The notes under the pieces were generated by a model. That model was not told where the DNA came from and ran no database searches. It worked only from the letters and a program-made list of their open reading frames with translations. Below, one piece after another: positions 16,256 to 24,583 of a stretch of 56,204 nt of DNA; the first letter of the stretch is position 1; each line of letters starts with the position of its first letter. Both the position numbers and the translations under genes were made by a program. The DNA lies in assembly GCF_018919165.1 (NCBI RefSeq), contig NZ_JAHLQM010000016.1, forward strand, positions 1-56,204, written 5' to 3'. The stretch is from Amphibacillus sp. MSJ-3 (GTDB lineage: Bacteria > Bacillota > Bacilli > Bacillales > Amphibacillaceae).

Positions 16256-17035
16256 TTACTGTTGGATATAAAAGAGTCCACCATTTATGACCTCAATCTT
16301 TATTTTTGGTTGATAAATGGATTCTAAATTTGCCTTTTCTTGTTGGTAATGTTTAGGATCCATATTTGGACTATTATGTTTAAAATAATCTAATACCTGA
16401 ATTTCTTCCGTTAAAGATTGATAGGATTCACTTGCCCAATCATGTTGTTTACTTTGAAGATCGTTCAATATATATTGTTCGATTCGGGTATAGCCATTTT
16501 CTGGTTTTATAATCGGTGAGATTGGATAACAAAAGTCAGGTATCGTCAAGGTCCATTGTTTTTCTTGAAGCCACTCAAATGCTTCGTCAATGATTGTTCC
16601 ATTAATTAAATGAATTCCATATGATTTTAGTTCCTCGGATTGTTTCTTTCCTAAATAAATCAACTTAAAATTTATAATTAGCCAAGGATAGATAGGCGTT
16701 TGTTCTCTTATGTCAATTTTTTGATATAGCTTTGTAAAACGCCCCTTTGACAATGTGTCTTGGGCAATTTTCCAAAAACGGTCGGTACTGAAATAAAGGT
16801 AGTCTATATCCTTTGTAGCCTTTAAATAGTTAGTGGTTAATTTTAACTCTAAAGGATGTCCTTTTTGATTTAACTTCCGAACATAGTGCCAATAAAAAGG
16901 GCGATTCATCAAAAGTTCATCCATTTCTTCAGTTAGCTTAATGTTGAGGGAATCCGTATCAGCTATTACCTCACATTGGTTGGCCTCAAAATATTCAATT
17001 AAAAAATTATGAAGATTCTCGATTATCACTTTCAT
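16256..17035 (-). CDS. yqhG: YqhG family protein
   Basis: A ~259-aa cytoplasmic protein of the YqhG family, always found next to the SNF2 helicase YqhH. The start of the family is recognisable in LHNFLIEYFEANQCEV, with RPFYWHYVRKLNQKGHPLELKL downstream. Function is unknown; the tight linkage suggests it works with the helicase. It overlaps the yqhH end by 29 bases. The start is uncertain: ATG 17041, ATG 17035 and GTG 17029 are all possible and none has a strong ribosome site. Confidence 0.85.
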   Translation of the reverse strand: MKVIIENLHNFLIEYFEANQCEVIADTDSLNIKLTEEMDELLMNRPFYWHYVRKLNQKGHPLELKLTTNYLKATKDIDYLYFSTDRFWKIAQDTLSKGRFTKLYQKIDIREQTPIYPWLIINFKLIYLGKKQSEELKSYGIHLINGTIIDEAFEWLQEKQWTLTIPDFCYPISPIIKPENGYTRIEQYILNDLQSKQHDWASESYQSLTEEIQVLDYFKHNSPNMDPKHYQQEKANLESIYQPKIKIEVINGGLFYIQQ

Positions 17036-18638
17036 CACCATCAATTTGATATTCGTTGATTACTTCTGTTAGATTATTCATTTTTATTTTAATCTCACCT
17101 ACACTTTGTGATTGCTGAATGATTTGATTGATCTCTTCATCAAATGATTTTAAATGAAGTTCAGCTAAAATTTGATCTAGGTGTCCAATGACACGCTCAA
17201 AAAGGTCAATTTTTTGATAGAGTAGTTTTAAAACATGATCTTCAATTGTATCTATCATTGAGAAATTATAAATATGAACATCATTTTGTTGACCATAGCG
17301 ATGAATTCGGCCAATTCTTTGTTCAACACGCATCGGGTTCCATGGTAAATCATAGTTAATTAAGTGATGGCAAAATTGAAGATTTATCCCTTCGCCACCA
17401 GCCTCTGTCGCAATTAATACTTGAGCATGGTCTTTAAAGAGCTGCTTCATCCAATCTTTTTTACTAGGTTTAAAACCGCCACGGAAAGGGACGGAACTAA
17501 TCCCGTTTTCACGTAATATCCACTGTAAATAAACTTGTGTTGCTCGATATTCTGTAAAAACAATGCACTTTTTATTGATTGATTTTACGAGTTCAACTAA
17601 CTTTAATGCTTTTGCATGGTGGGGGAGTTGCTGTAGATCTTCTATTAAAGACCTAGCTTCTTTATGGTCTTCTTTATTGAGTGTTGTAAATAAGGCCTCT
17701 CTAGATGAGCAAAATTCTCTCAAGTGTAGTATTTTTATCGCATTGTGATTAAAAAAAGAAGCCTGATCAAGTTTTTGATAAAATTGATATTCCTGTTCGG
17801 TAAAAGGGATTGTGATATTTTCCACTGTTCTTTGTTTCGTATTCATCTTCGTTTCATGTCTAAGGTTTCGAACCATTACTTTTTGAATTAGCTTTTTTAA
17901 CTGGTGGTCTAGTTCTGGTGAACCACGATCAAAAGTTTTTAAAAAGGAATCTTGATCACCTAATAACCCTGGCTTGAGAAGGGTAACTAGATTGAATAGA
18001 TCGTTTAATTTATTTTGTATCGGGGTAGCGGTTAATAACAGGCAGTACTTTTTAGATATAGCTTGAACGAATTGATAGTTTTGTGTTTGTTTATTTTTTA
18101 ATTTATGTGCCTCATCAATAACTAATAAGTCATATTGTTGCTCCAGGATCATACTCCGATGTGGTTCTTTTTTGGCGAGATCAATCGAAGTAATTAGAAT
18201 ACCATCATTTGACCAACAAGGGTTTTTCTTGGCGACTGTTGCTTTAATGAAGAATTTATCATTTAATTCATTAGCCCATTGATTAACAAGTGAAGCTGGA
18301 ACAAGGATGAGTATTTTTTTTACTAATTGACGAATAAGGTATTCTTTGATAATTAAGCCTGCTTCAATTGTCTTTCCTAGTCCTACTTCATCCGCAAGAA
18401 TTGCACGACCATTCATTTCATTAATTACTTTAATGGCTGTGTCTATTTGGTGAGGTAAAAACTCGATATTTTTTAATTGATTAAGTGCTTTTAACTGGTT
18501 AGGTTCAGGAATCAAGAGTGTTTCAGTAATATCATAGGCACGTTTAAACCAATTCCAGTCGGCTAATTGTTGATTTTGCTGTACATTTGTTAAAAGTTGT
18601 TCAATAAATTCCGTATCACGGGATAATTCAATATGCAT
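17007..18638 (-). CDS. yqhH: SNF2-family DEAH helicase-like ATPase YqhH
   Basis: A 543-aa superfamily 2 SNF2/RapA-like ATPase, probably a translocase on DNA or a remodeller of protein-DNA complexes. Motif I DEVGLGKTIEAGL, motif II VIDEAHKLKN, motif III LLTATPIQNKLNDLF, motif V ATEAGGEGINLQFCHHLINYDLPWNP and motif VI RVEQRIGRIHRYGQ are all present, so it should be active. It lacks the N-terminal Tudor-like domains of RapA. It is translated just before yqhG with a coupled overlap. Confidence 0.93.
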   Translation of the reverse strand: MHIELSRDTEFIEQLLTNVQQNQQLADWNWFKRAYDITETLLIPEPNQLKALNQLKNIEFLPHQIDTAIKVINEMNGRAILADEVGLGKTIEAGLIIKEYLIRQLVKKILILVPASLVNQWANELNDKFFIKATVAKKNPCWSNDGILITSIDLAKKEPHRSMILEQQYDLLVIDEAHKLKNKQTQNYQFVQAISKKYCLLLTATPIQNKLNDLFNLVTLLKPGLLGDQDSFLKTFDRGSPELDHQLKKLIQKVMVRNLRHETKMNTKQRTVENITIPFTEQEYQFYQKLDQASFFNHNAIKILHLREFCSSREALFTTLNKEDHKEARSLIEDLQQLPHHAKALKLVELVKSINKKCIVFTEYRATQVYLQWILRENGISSVPFRGGFKPSKKDWMKQLFKDHAQVLIATEAGGEGINLQFCHHLINYDLPWNPMRVEQRIGRIHRYGQQNDVHIYNFSMIDTIEDHVLKLLYQKIDLFERVIGHLDQILAELHLKSFDEEINQIIQQSQSVGEIKIKMNNLTEVINEYQIDGDESDNRESS

Positions 18639-19163
18639 ATGTTAACCTGCCTTTTAAAAATACTGTTATTAGTATGCCCATGATCATAAAATTTAATGAG
18701 TAAGTTTTAAAATGGGATGTGAAACTAGAGGAGGGAGACTAAACAGATTTACCGTATGACTCGTTCATTCAACATTCAGTGAGGGCTGGAGAAAAACCAA
18801 TTTGGGTGAGGGTTCACTTTATTGGACAATTTTAAATAGAATAATTAAAAAACTCACAAAAAGCATTTATAGAAAATATGATATTTCATCATTCAAGGGA
18901 TGCACATGTAAAAAGAGAAACCAAATCATTTTGTAGATGACTATTACAAATTAAAAACGAAATCTTAGAGAAAGCCCCATAGGCTTGCAATCATCGCTTG
19001 CGTCAAAAAGTTTCTGAAAGTGACATTTCATTTATTAACGCGAGGTGTTCCGTACGATTATGAGTCCGCACCCACGGAAAGCGTCCACCTAGAATGTAAA
19101 TCGCGGAGTGACACCTCTAAACCATTTAAGTCGTGATGAATCTATTTAAATAATTATGAGATC
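18639..19163. other. Gene-free stretch downstream of yqhL and upstream of yqhH; glycine cleavage genes absent
   Basis: In B. subtilis the gcvT-gcvPA-gcvPB operon sits between yqhH and yqhL. No trace of those proteins is readable here in any frame. The stretch holds a degenerate family B repeat (about 18749-18800), and a GC-richer repeat-like block at about 18960-19120 described separately. Confidence 0.6.
18960..19120. repeat. Intergenic repeat resembling common Bacillaceae dispersed elements
   Basis: Contains GAGTCCGCACCCACGGAAAG and CGTCCACCTAG, whose complement resembles from memory the widespread Bacillaceae intergenic block with GGACGCTTTCCG. It also contains GAGGTGT (from 19042) paired with ACACCTC (to 19118). 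AGGCTTGCAATCATCGCTTG (18980s) lies beside it. The base composition differs from its AT-rich surroundings. I see no coding potential. Confidence 0.5.
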
Positions 19164-19261
19164 AAAAAGGAATCCAGTGTCTTGATATGCTCCTCCTAAA
19201 GTAGTTTTATTTTTCAAGTGTCTACTTTGGGGGGAGCAGGTCATCTACTGAATCCCTTTTT
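19164..19261. repeat. Large imperfect hairpin downstream of yqhL
   Basis: The outer arms AAAAAGGAATCCAGT (19164-19178) and ACTGAATCCCTTTTT (19247-19261) pair with few mismatches. The inner arms GCTCCTCCTAAAGTAG (19189-19204) and CTACTTTGGGGGGAGC (19223-19238) pair over 16 bp with two G-U pairs. It may end yqhL transcripts, as T-runs lie on both strands, or be a small inverted-repeat mobile element. Confidence 0.7.
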
Positions 19262-19299
19262 ATTTTTAGCTGGGTTTTGCCCCGGCCTCTTTTAGTTAA

Positions 19300-19716
19300 T
19301 TAATAGTTAATTTTCTTTGTTTTCTTAATCTTACCTGTCCATTTTTTATAGCCTGTTTTTAAGTGATACAAATCTTGAAATCCCTCTTTATAAAGAATCC
19401 AAGCTGCTCGACGAGAGCGTGAACCTGATTGGCAATATAAATAAACAGGTAGGTCTTTCCGTAATTCTTTTGTTCGTTGTTTTAATTGTGTAACAGGAAT
19501 ATTTCTTGCACCTAGAATATAACCGGCATCATATTCTTTCTGTTCGCGAACATCAATTAATTGTGCTTTTCGATAACCTTTTTTAAATTCTTCTTCAGAT
19601 AGATTGGTAAGTACCTTTCTAGTCACTAGGTAACGATAGAGAAGATATCCTAAATAGGCCAATAGTAAGACAAGTAAAATTATCCAATCCCAGGCAATTC
19701 CTAATATAAACTGCAT
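19300..19716 (-). CDS. yqhL: Membrane-anchored rhodanese-like protein YqhL
   Basis: A 138-aa protein with one N-terminal membrane helix (~residues 9-29) and a single rhodanese domain. The active-site loop is YCQSGSRS with the catalytic Cys, and LIDVREQKEYDAGYI is the conserved CH2A/B region. It could carry sulfane sulfur at the membrane; the acceptor is unknown. The start ATG 19716 follows AAGGGG. The IS30 copy now lies about 40 bases upstream of its start, so its original promoter may have been displaced. Confidence 0.9.
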   Translation of the reverse strand: MQFILGIAWDWIILLVLLLAYLGYLLYRYLVTRKVLTNLSEEEFKKGYRKAQLIDVREQKEYDAGYILGARNIPVTQLKQRTKELRKDLPVYLYCQSGSRSRRAAWILYKEGFQDLYHLKTGYKKWTGKIKKTKKINY

Positions 19717-19815
19717 AATACTTTCCCCTTTTTTATAATCCTAAATTTCAAGTTTAAGTTAGCCACTTGATATTATTTAATTCCTTGTGAAATTGTTAGT
19801 CGTTTCGCCTAGATA

Positions 19816-19924
19816 GTGAGGGCTTGATAATGAGCTGAGACATGATAGTCTTTTGACAAGCTGGCCTAGGCCAGCTTTCCAGCATTCAAGTCATGTCGAA
19901 GGAGGCTCGTTGTCAAGCCCTCAC
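19816..19924. repeat. Large palindrome at the 3' end of the IS30 transposase gene
   Basis: Outer arms GTGAGGGCTTGA (19816-) and TCAAGCCCTCAC (-19924) are complementary. The structure closes on the perfect 20-base palindrome AAGCTGGCCTAGGCCAGCTT (19858-19877). The transposase stop at 19928 lies just beside it, so it probably acts as terminator of the transposase message or as a transposition-related structure. Confidence 0.75.
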
Positions 19925-19927
19925 GGG

Positions 19928-21007
19928 TTAAGCCGCTTGTCGTTCTGACCTTAGCGCATGAACGAAACAGTCATGTGGTGTTCTGTAGCCTAGTATTTTT
20001 CTTGGATAATCGTTCATCCATTGTTGTATACGTAAGCACTGAACGTCCGTGATTTGGCTGATGGGCTTCCCTTTAGGGATGAACCGTCGAATAAATTTGT
20101 GTTGATTCTCACTCGTGCCTCGTTCAAATGAGGCATAGGGGTGACTGAAATAGACATCCAGCGAGTCCTTCAGAGCGTCATGAAGGCCCGCAAACTCTGA
20201 ACCATTGTCAGACGTTATCGTCTTAAATAAAGTAGAAAAGGCATCACCTGAGCGTGTTTGAAGAGACTGTATCGCCTGATTAACAGACGCTTGATCTTTA
20301 CCGTTCACCTTCAAAATGATTTCAAAACGTGTCTGTCGTTCAACCAATGTAAGCAACACGGCATCCGATTTTTCTTTATTTCCTACGACAGTATCGATTT
20401 CCCAATGCCCGAAGGTTTGGCGGCTGTCAACCTCAGCTGGACGCTTATCAATCGACTGGCCAAGAACGCGTTTATGTGATCGTTTAACTTGTGTGGAAAC
20501 CTTCGATTTGCGAGACAGTTTTTCTAACAAGTCCATATTCTTTGTACGCATGATTCCTTTGTCTATCCAACCATAAAGGGTGGTTGTACAAGGAATAATA
20601 GAGGGATCGAACAAGTCATGTTTTCTAGCAAATCCGACAACCACATCCGGTGACCATTTATCGTTTAGCATTTTCTCATCAGCCCAGTCGATAAATGCAC
20701 TCGTATCCGCCCATTTTGGCCGACGGCCAGAGTTCAATCGGTGTCTATCATACGCTGCTTGTCCGGCATCGGCATCATATCGTTCGATATAGTAATCGTA
20801 CGTCTTGCCCTTTTGTTTTTGACGCTTAAGTTGAGTGATGGTTCCGCGATGTATTTCATTATTGATTGTTTGAGGAACGCAACCAATCACTTTGGCAATT
20901 TGTCTATTGGAGTAGTTTTCTTTCTTCAAAATAGCAATTTGAGCCCGTTCTGAATAAGATAAGTGTTTTCCCTTGCGTCTTAATGTGTTATCGTTAGAGT
21001 GCGTCAT
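19928..21007 (-). CDS. IS30-family transposase
   Basis: A 359-aa transposase that looks intact. The N-terminal HTH is LSYSERAQIAILKKENYSNRQIAKVIGCVPQTINNEI. The DDE core is FGHWEIDTVVG (first Asp), TSDNGSEF (second Asp) and FERGTSENQH (Glu), all with IS30-type spacing. The codon use is more GC-rich than its neighbours, a sign of recent transfer. ATG 21007 lies ~90 bases inside the right end. Confidence 0.96.
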   Translation of the reverse strand: MTHSNDNTLRRKGKHLSYSERAQIAILKKENYSNRQIAKVIGCVPQTINNEIHRGTITQLKRQKQKGKTYDYYIERYDADAGQAAYDRHRLNSGRRPKWADTSAFIDWADEKMLNDKWSPDVVVGFARKHDLFDPSIIPCTTTLYGWIDKGIMRTKNMDLLEKLSRKSKVSTQVKRSHKRVLGQSIDKRPAEVDSRQTFGHWEIDTVVGNKEKSDAVLLTLVERQTRFEIILKVNGKDQASVNQAIQSLQTRSGDAFSTLFKTITSDNGSEFAGLHDALKDSLDVYFSHPYASFERGTSENQHKFIRRFIPKGKPISQITDVQCLRIQQWMNDYPRKILGYRTPHDCFVHALRSERQAA

Positions 21008-21278
21008 GTGAATTCATCCTGTCTATTGAGAGTTAGTGGTAACTTCAATATAACATGAAATTCACATGGCGTTTTTTTATGTTAGCTTAAGTGGCTAACT
21101 TTATTATAAAATCCAGCCCTTTTTTATAATCTTTATATATTATACGATAAATTAATTCTATTTTCAAAAATAAGTATTTAACCCATTAAAAACTTGTCTT
21201 GATTGGAATTCTATTGTATCCTTTAAATGATAATCGAATTTGATCGAACATTAATTAATAGAAAAGTGGAGGATGATT

Positions 21279-21695
21279 ATGCCAACACCAAGCATGGAAG
21301 ATTACATAGAACAAATATATTTACTGATTGATTCAAAAGGATATGCACGCGTATCTGATATAGCTGAAGCTTTAGAAGTTCATCCTTCATCTGTAACGAA
21401 GATGGTACAAAAATTAGATAAAGATGATTATCTAGATTATGAAAAATACCGTGGTCTAGTATTGACAAAACGCGGAAAGAAGATTGGTGAACGACTCGTT
21501 TATCGCCATGATTTGTTAGAGCAATTTTTAGAGATTATTGGCGTAGATCAAGAAAATATTTACCAAGATGTTGAAGGGATTGAACACCATTTAAGTTGGA
21601 ATTCAATTGATCGTATTGGTGATCTCGTTCAGTACTTGAAAGAAAACCCAGAACGTAGAAAAGAACTTATTCAGATGCATAATAATTTGGAATAA
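21279..21695 (+). CDS. mntR: Manganese-dependent transcriptional repressor MntR
   Basis: DtxR-family regulator that senses Mn(II) and represses manganese uptake genes. The 138-aa protein has the winged helix ([28 protein letters not shown]) and metal-binding residues D8 and E11 in MEDYIEQIY, the His of YRHDLLE, and the EGIEHHL segment. ATG 21279 follows GGAGGATG. It lacks the SH3-like C-terminal domain, as usual for MntR. Its upstream region was shortened by the IS30 insertion. Confidence 0.95.
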   Translation: MPTPSMEDYIEQIYLLIDSKGYARVSDIAEALEVHPSSVTKMVQKLDKDDYLDYEKYRGLVLTKRGKKIGERLVYRHDLLEQFLEIIGVDQENIYQDVEGIEHHLSWNSIDRIGDLVQYLKENPERRKELIQMHNNLE

Positions 21696-21704
21696 TATTT
21701 GATT

Positions 21705-21740
21705 AAAAAAGTTACTATCATCATGAATAGTAACTTTTTT
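21705..21740 (+). terminator. Terminator of mntR
   Basis: AAAAAAGTTACTAT (21705-21718) pairs with ATAGTAACTTTTTT (21727-21740), a strong hairpin with an eight-base loop and six T residues. Confidence 0.9.
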
Positions 21741-21921
21741 AAATTAAAGGGGAATTTAGTATCATAAGAGGGGCGCTTTTGTCTTCTGTACGGCTCATTA
21801 CTTAATTCCTAACAAAAATTAAACAGGAAGTACACTACCGGAAATCAGATGGAAAATAAATTGTATTTATTTTCATTCTTCATGCATAACTTTAAATATA
21901 GCTAACAAGAGGAGAATGAAA

Positions 21922-22812
21922 ATGAAAGTTGATGCTGTATTTTCAGGTGGTGGGGTAAAGGCATTTGCCTTTATTGGTGCACTAGAAGCGATGGAGGAAA
22001 ATGAGATAGAAATTGTTCGGTTGGCTGGTAGTTCAGCAGGAGCCATTGTCGCTGGTTTAGTTGCAGTTGGTTATCAAGTGGCTGAGTTAAAAGAGATCAT
22101 GTTAGATTTAAATTTAAAGGAATTATTGGATGGCCAAAAGTTAGAAAAATACTTTCCCTTTTTTAAGTGGTTATCCCTTTATAAAAGTTTTGGATTATAT
22201 AAAGGACATGTTTTTGAAATGTGGCTAAATCAACTTTTGGAGGAAAAAGGGGTTCGAACGTTTGCTGATATAAGTGATGGACGCTTAAAGTTAACAGTTG
22301 CTGATTTAACACTAGGACGATTAATTATTATGCCAGATGATTTGAAACAAACTTATGGAATTTTACCGGAGCGATTTTCTGTTGCAAGGGCTATACGAAT
22401 GAGTGCAGGTCTGCCATTCTTCTTTAAACCTGAAAAAATTTATGATCAAGAAGCGAAAAAGCACATTATGGTTGATGGTGCATTATTAAGTAGTTTACCT
22501 ATATGGTTATTCAAAAAACCAACAATTAAACCAATACGGCCAGTCATCGGCTTTCAATTACAATCTAAGGAAAAGTATTATACTAATTATCAAATAAAGA
22601 ATGGTTTGCAATTTGGGAAAATATTAATCAGTACGATGCAACATGCCCAAGACTTAAGATATATATCAAAATATAACCAACCCAATATTGTTTTTTTAGA
22701 TACCGATCATATTAATGTTGCTGACTTTTCACTATCTAAAACAGATCGGATTGAATTAGCTGAGCTGGGTAAACAGAAGACTGTAAATTTTTTAAATCGG
22801 TCTTTTTCTTGA
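21922..22812 (+). CDS. yqhO: Patatin-like phospholipase YqhO
   Basis: A 296-aa patatin-domain lipid hydrolase. The oxyanion loop SGGGVKAFAF is at residues ~9-18, the nucleophile elbow LAGSSAG follows at ~38-45, and the Asp of the Ser-Asp dyad is in VDGALLS. The substrate is unknown. AAGAGGAG (21907-21914) fits ATG 21922 with seven-base spacing better than ATG 21916. It stands alone between mntR and the convergent yqhP. Confidence 0.92.
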   Translation: MKVDAVFSGGGVKAFAFIGALEAMEENEIEIVRLAGSSAGAIVAGLVAVGYQVAELKEIMLDLNLKELLDGQKLEKYFPFFKWLSLYKSFGLYKGHVFEMWLNQLLEEKGVRTFADISDGRLKLTVADLTLGRLIIMPDDLKQTYGILPERFSVARAIRMSAGLPFFFKPEKIYDQEAKKHIMVDGALLSSLPIWLFKKPTIKPIRPVIGFQLQSKEKYYTNYQIKNGLQFGKILISTMQHAQDLRYISKYNQPNIVFLDTDHINVADFSLSKTDRIELAELGKQKTVNFLNRSFS

Positions 22813-22897
22813 AGTAAACCTATCCTAGGTGGGTGTTTTCTGACATTATTTATTCATTTCTCTTAATCAATGTTTTCAGTGGGGGCGTGTAAACATA

Positions 22898-22938
22898 ACC
22901 CATTCAGATAGGGCTAAAGAGCCTCTTACTGAATGGGT
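22898..22938. terminator. Bidirectional terminator between yqhO and yqhP
   Basis: ACCCATTCAG (22898-22907) pairs with CTGAATGGGT (22929-22938), with a nested AGGGCT/AGCCTCT stem inside. It serves two converging genes. Confidence 0.75.
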
Positions 22939-22952
22939 ATTAACATAATTAC

Positions 22953-23330
22953 TTATAGTGACATGGGTCCTTTTTTAGAAGACTTCTTTCCATCGATCAC
23001 GCGTAAATGAGGAGGATGATTTGTCCGTTTCTTTGAAGGTGATCTCAACTTTTTATGATTGTACTTAGTGATTTGATTATGATTTTGCTTGCTTTGGCGT
23101 CTTCTTGATTGTTTGGCAGCTTGGCGGTATTTTCTTAACTCGTCCCTGTTATGTCGTTCCCGAAGTACAAAATAATAGACAAGTGAATAAATGACAGCTA
23201 AGCTAATCACAAATAATAGGATGTTTTTGATTAACTGTGTAAAACTCGTGAGAAAAGTACTAGCTAATCCAACGGCTGCTAAAGTAACAATAATTAGCAG
23301 GAATGAAGACGATGTTTTCTTCTTAATCAT
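22953..23330 (-). CDS. yqhP: SA1362/YqhP family membrane protein
   Basis: A 125-aa protein with two N-terminal membrane helices (~residues 10-28 and 35-55) and a long, very basic cytoplasmic tail (RKYRQAAKQSRRRQSKQ ... SPSKKRTNHP). This matches the SA1362/YqhP type, of unknown function. The basic tail might bind nucleic acid or acidic lipid. GAGGAAA precedes ATG 23330. Confidence 0.8.
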   Translation of the reverse strand: MIKKKTSSSFLLIIVTLAAVGLASTFLTSFTQLIKNILLFVISLAVIYSLVYYFVLRERHNRDELRKYRQAAKQSRRRQSKQNHNQITKYNHKKLRSPSKKRTNHPPHLRVIDGKKSSKKGPMSL

Positions 23331-23365
23331 TTAATTTCCTCATTTCTCAATCTATATTTTATCGT

Positions 23366-23531
23366 GGTGTAACTGATAGTAAGGGCTCGATTGGTTCAAG
23401 GGCCTTGAGGTCACACCCATGTGGTAGTAACAAATGTCCTCGTTGGGACGAGTAACCACTGTCCCCGTCCCAGTCCCATTCTCAATCAATAGGGGGGCTT
23501 CATCACCGACTGATTGAAGTTTCATTTTATC
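23366..23531 (-). repeat. Structured intergenic repeat, family A, copy 3
   Basis: Inverted relative to copy 1. Blocks on the plus strand: GTAACTGATAGTAAGGGCTC, GATTGGTTCAAGGGCCTTGA, GTAGTAACAAATGTCCT, and GACTGATTGAAGTTTCATTT. It is the longest copy, with an extra GC-rich insert (about 23455-23500, GTCCCCGTCCCAGTCCCATT) where copy 2 has a short loop. Confidence 0.85.
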
Positions 23532-24007
23532 TAAATATTATTTTCAAAACTTCTGTTGTTAAGTATGACTTTATAGTATTGTCTTACAAAATGCTATTCT
23601 TTCTCAATTCACTATAGATTAATTAACTGTAGACTCTCGTTAATTATACAAGCGAGTCGTGACCTACCAGTAATAAAAGCCTGACTCCTTTATCTAATGG
23701 TCAGTAAATTTTTTTAATCATCATTGGATAAAGCTTGAACACTCATTAAATATTATCTACAAATTAATAAATAATATTCATAATGTCTATTGAAAGATGA
23801 AACCCTTTGTTTTTACTAGTTGTACCTTGTTCAATCCTGCTTAAATTCTTACAATAGGAAACCGGTTAGATAGAATCTACTAGTGCCGATATGACGATCG
23901 AAAGTTAAGTTATTATTTCATCCGTCGTCAAATTAATTAAGCAAGGATATGACTCTAAATGAATAACTTTATCTTATTTGGAAAAAATAATGATGAGGTG
24001 AATGCTA
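23532..24007. other. Long non-coding gap upstream of yqhR
   Basis: About 475 AT-rich bases between repeat copy 3 and yqhR. In B. subtilis yqhQ lies in this interval; it is not seen here. A weak family-B-like sequence occurs near 23655-23720. No ORF, RNA gene or clear promoter is recognised. Confidence 0.5.
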
Positions 24008-24481
24008 ATGCAACAATTAAATAGAAAAAAAGAATCAATTAAAGTGTTAAAATGGCGGGTTGCAGTGACCGGTTTTTTTGCTGGTGCGATTTGGTCTACT
24101 GTCTGGGCTTTTTTAGCCTTTTTTAATTTCAGTAAGTTAACACCAAGTTCATTTATTTTAGAAACTTGGTTCCAAGCAAAGTGGGTGAATCGTTGGTATG
24201 GTGAATTACTATCGATTTTTATAATAAGTCTTTTATCTATATTTATTGCCTATATTTATTATTTATGTTTTAGAAATTTAACAGGTCTGTTACCAGGGCT
24301 TATCTATGGTGTTGTTATTTGGCTACTTCTTATTTTAATTTCTTCAAACATATTTGCTCATATTCCTTATATTAATGAGTTAGATGTAAATACATTAATT
24401 ACGACACTCTGTCTTTTTATTATTTATGGAGTATTTATAGGATACACAATTTCCTATGATTTTTTAGATCAACCGAGCTAA
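24008..24481 (+). CDS. yqhR: YqhR-type membrane protein
   Basis: A 157-aa integral membrane protein with four hydrophobic helices (~residues 18-42, 68-88, 94-113, 128-147). It fits the YqhR family: W(R)VAVTGFFAGAIWS near the start and GLLPGLIYGVVIW in the middle. Function is unknown. GAGGTG (23995-24000) fits ATG 24008. It precedes pepQ-type and efp genes as in B. subtilis. Confidence 0.82.
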   Translation: MQQLNRKKESIKVLKWRVAVTGFFAGAIWSTVWAFLAFFNFSKLTPSSFILETWFQAKWVNRWYGELLSIFIISLLSIFIAYIYYLCFRNLTGLLPGLIYGVVIWLLLILISSNIFAHIPYINELDVNTLITTLCLFIIYGVFIGYTISYDFLDQPS

Positions 24482-24583
24482 AAAAAGTAAAATTCTATGC
24501 CCTAAATATCGTCAAAATGTCATTAAATATGGTACACTAAAACTTGAACGATAATTGATAAAATTGAAGGGTGGATCGGATTG

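Larger units (their letters stand above)
19756..21101 (-). mobile_element. IS30-family insertion sequence
   Basis: A ~1.35-kb element. Its terminal inverted repeat AAGTTAGCCACTT is read at 19756-19768 and as the complement at 21089-21101, with a second weaker match (TGTGAA) inside each end. It contains one intact transposase gene. A clean short target duplication is not obvious. A 15-bp direct repeat CCCTTTTTTATAATC occurs outside both ends, at 19726-19740 and 21117-21131, but at unequal distances. The element separates yqhL from mntR, where lipM lies in B. subtilis. Confidence 0.9.

Noticed and set aside
18639-19299. Remnant of gcvT/gcvP between yqhH and yqhL
   Set aside because: No stretch in any frame resembles the glycine cleavage proteins; the region is only repeats and AT-rich DNA.
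20258-20953. Several plus-strand ORFs opposite the IS30 transposase
   Set aside because: Antisense shadows produced by the GC-richer transposase gene; no start signals.
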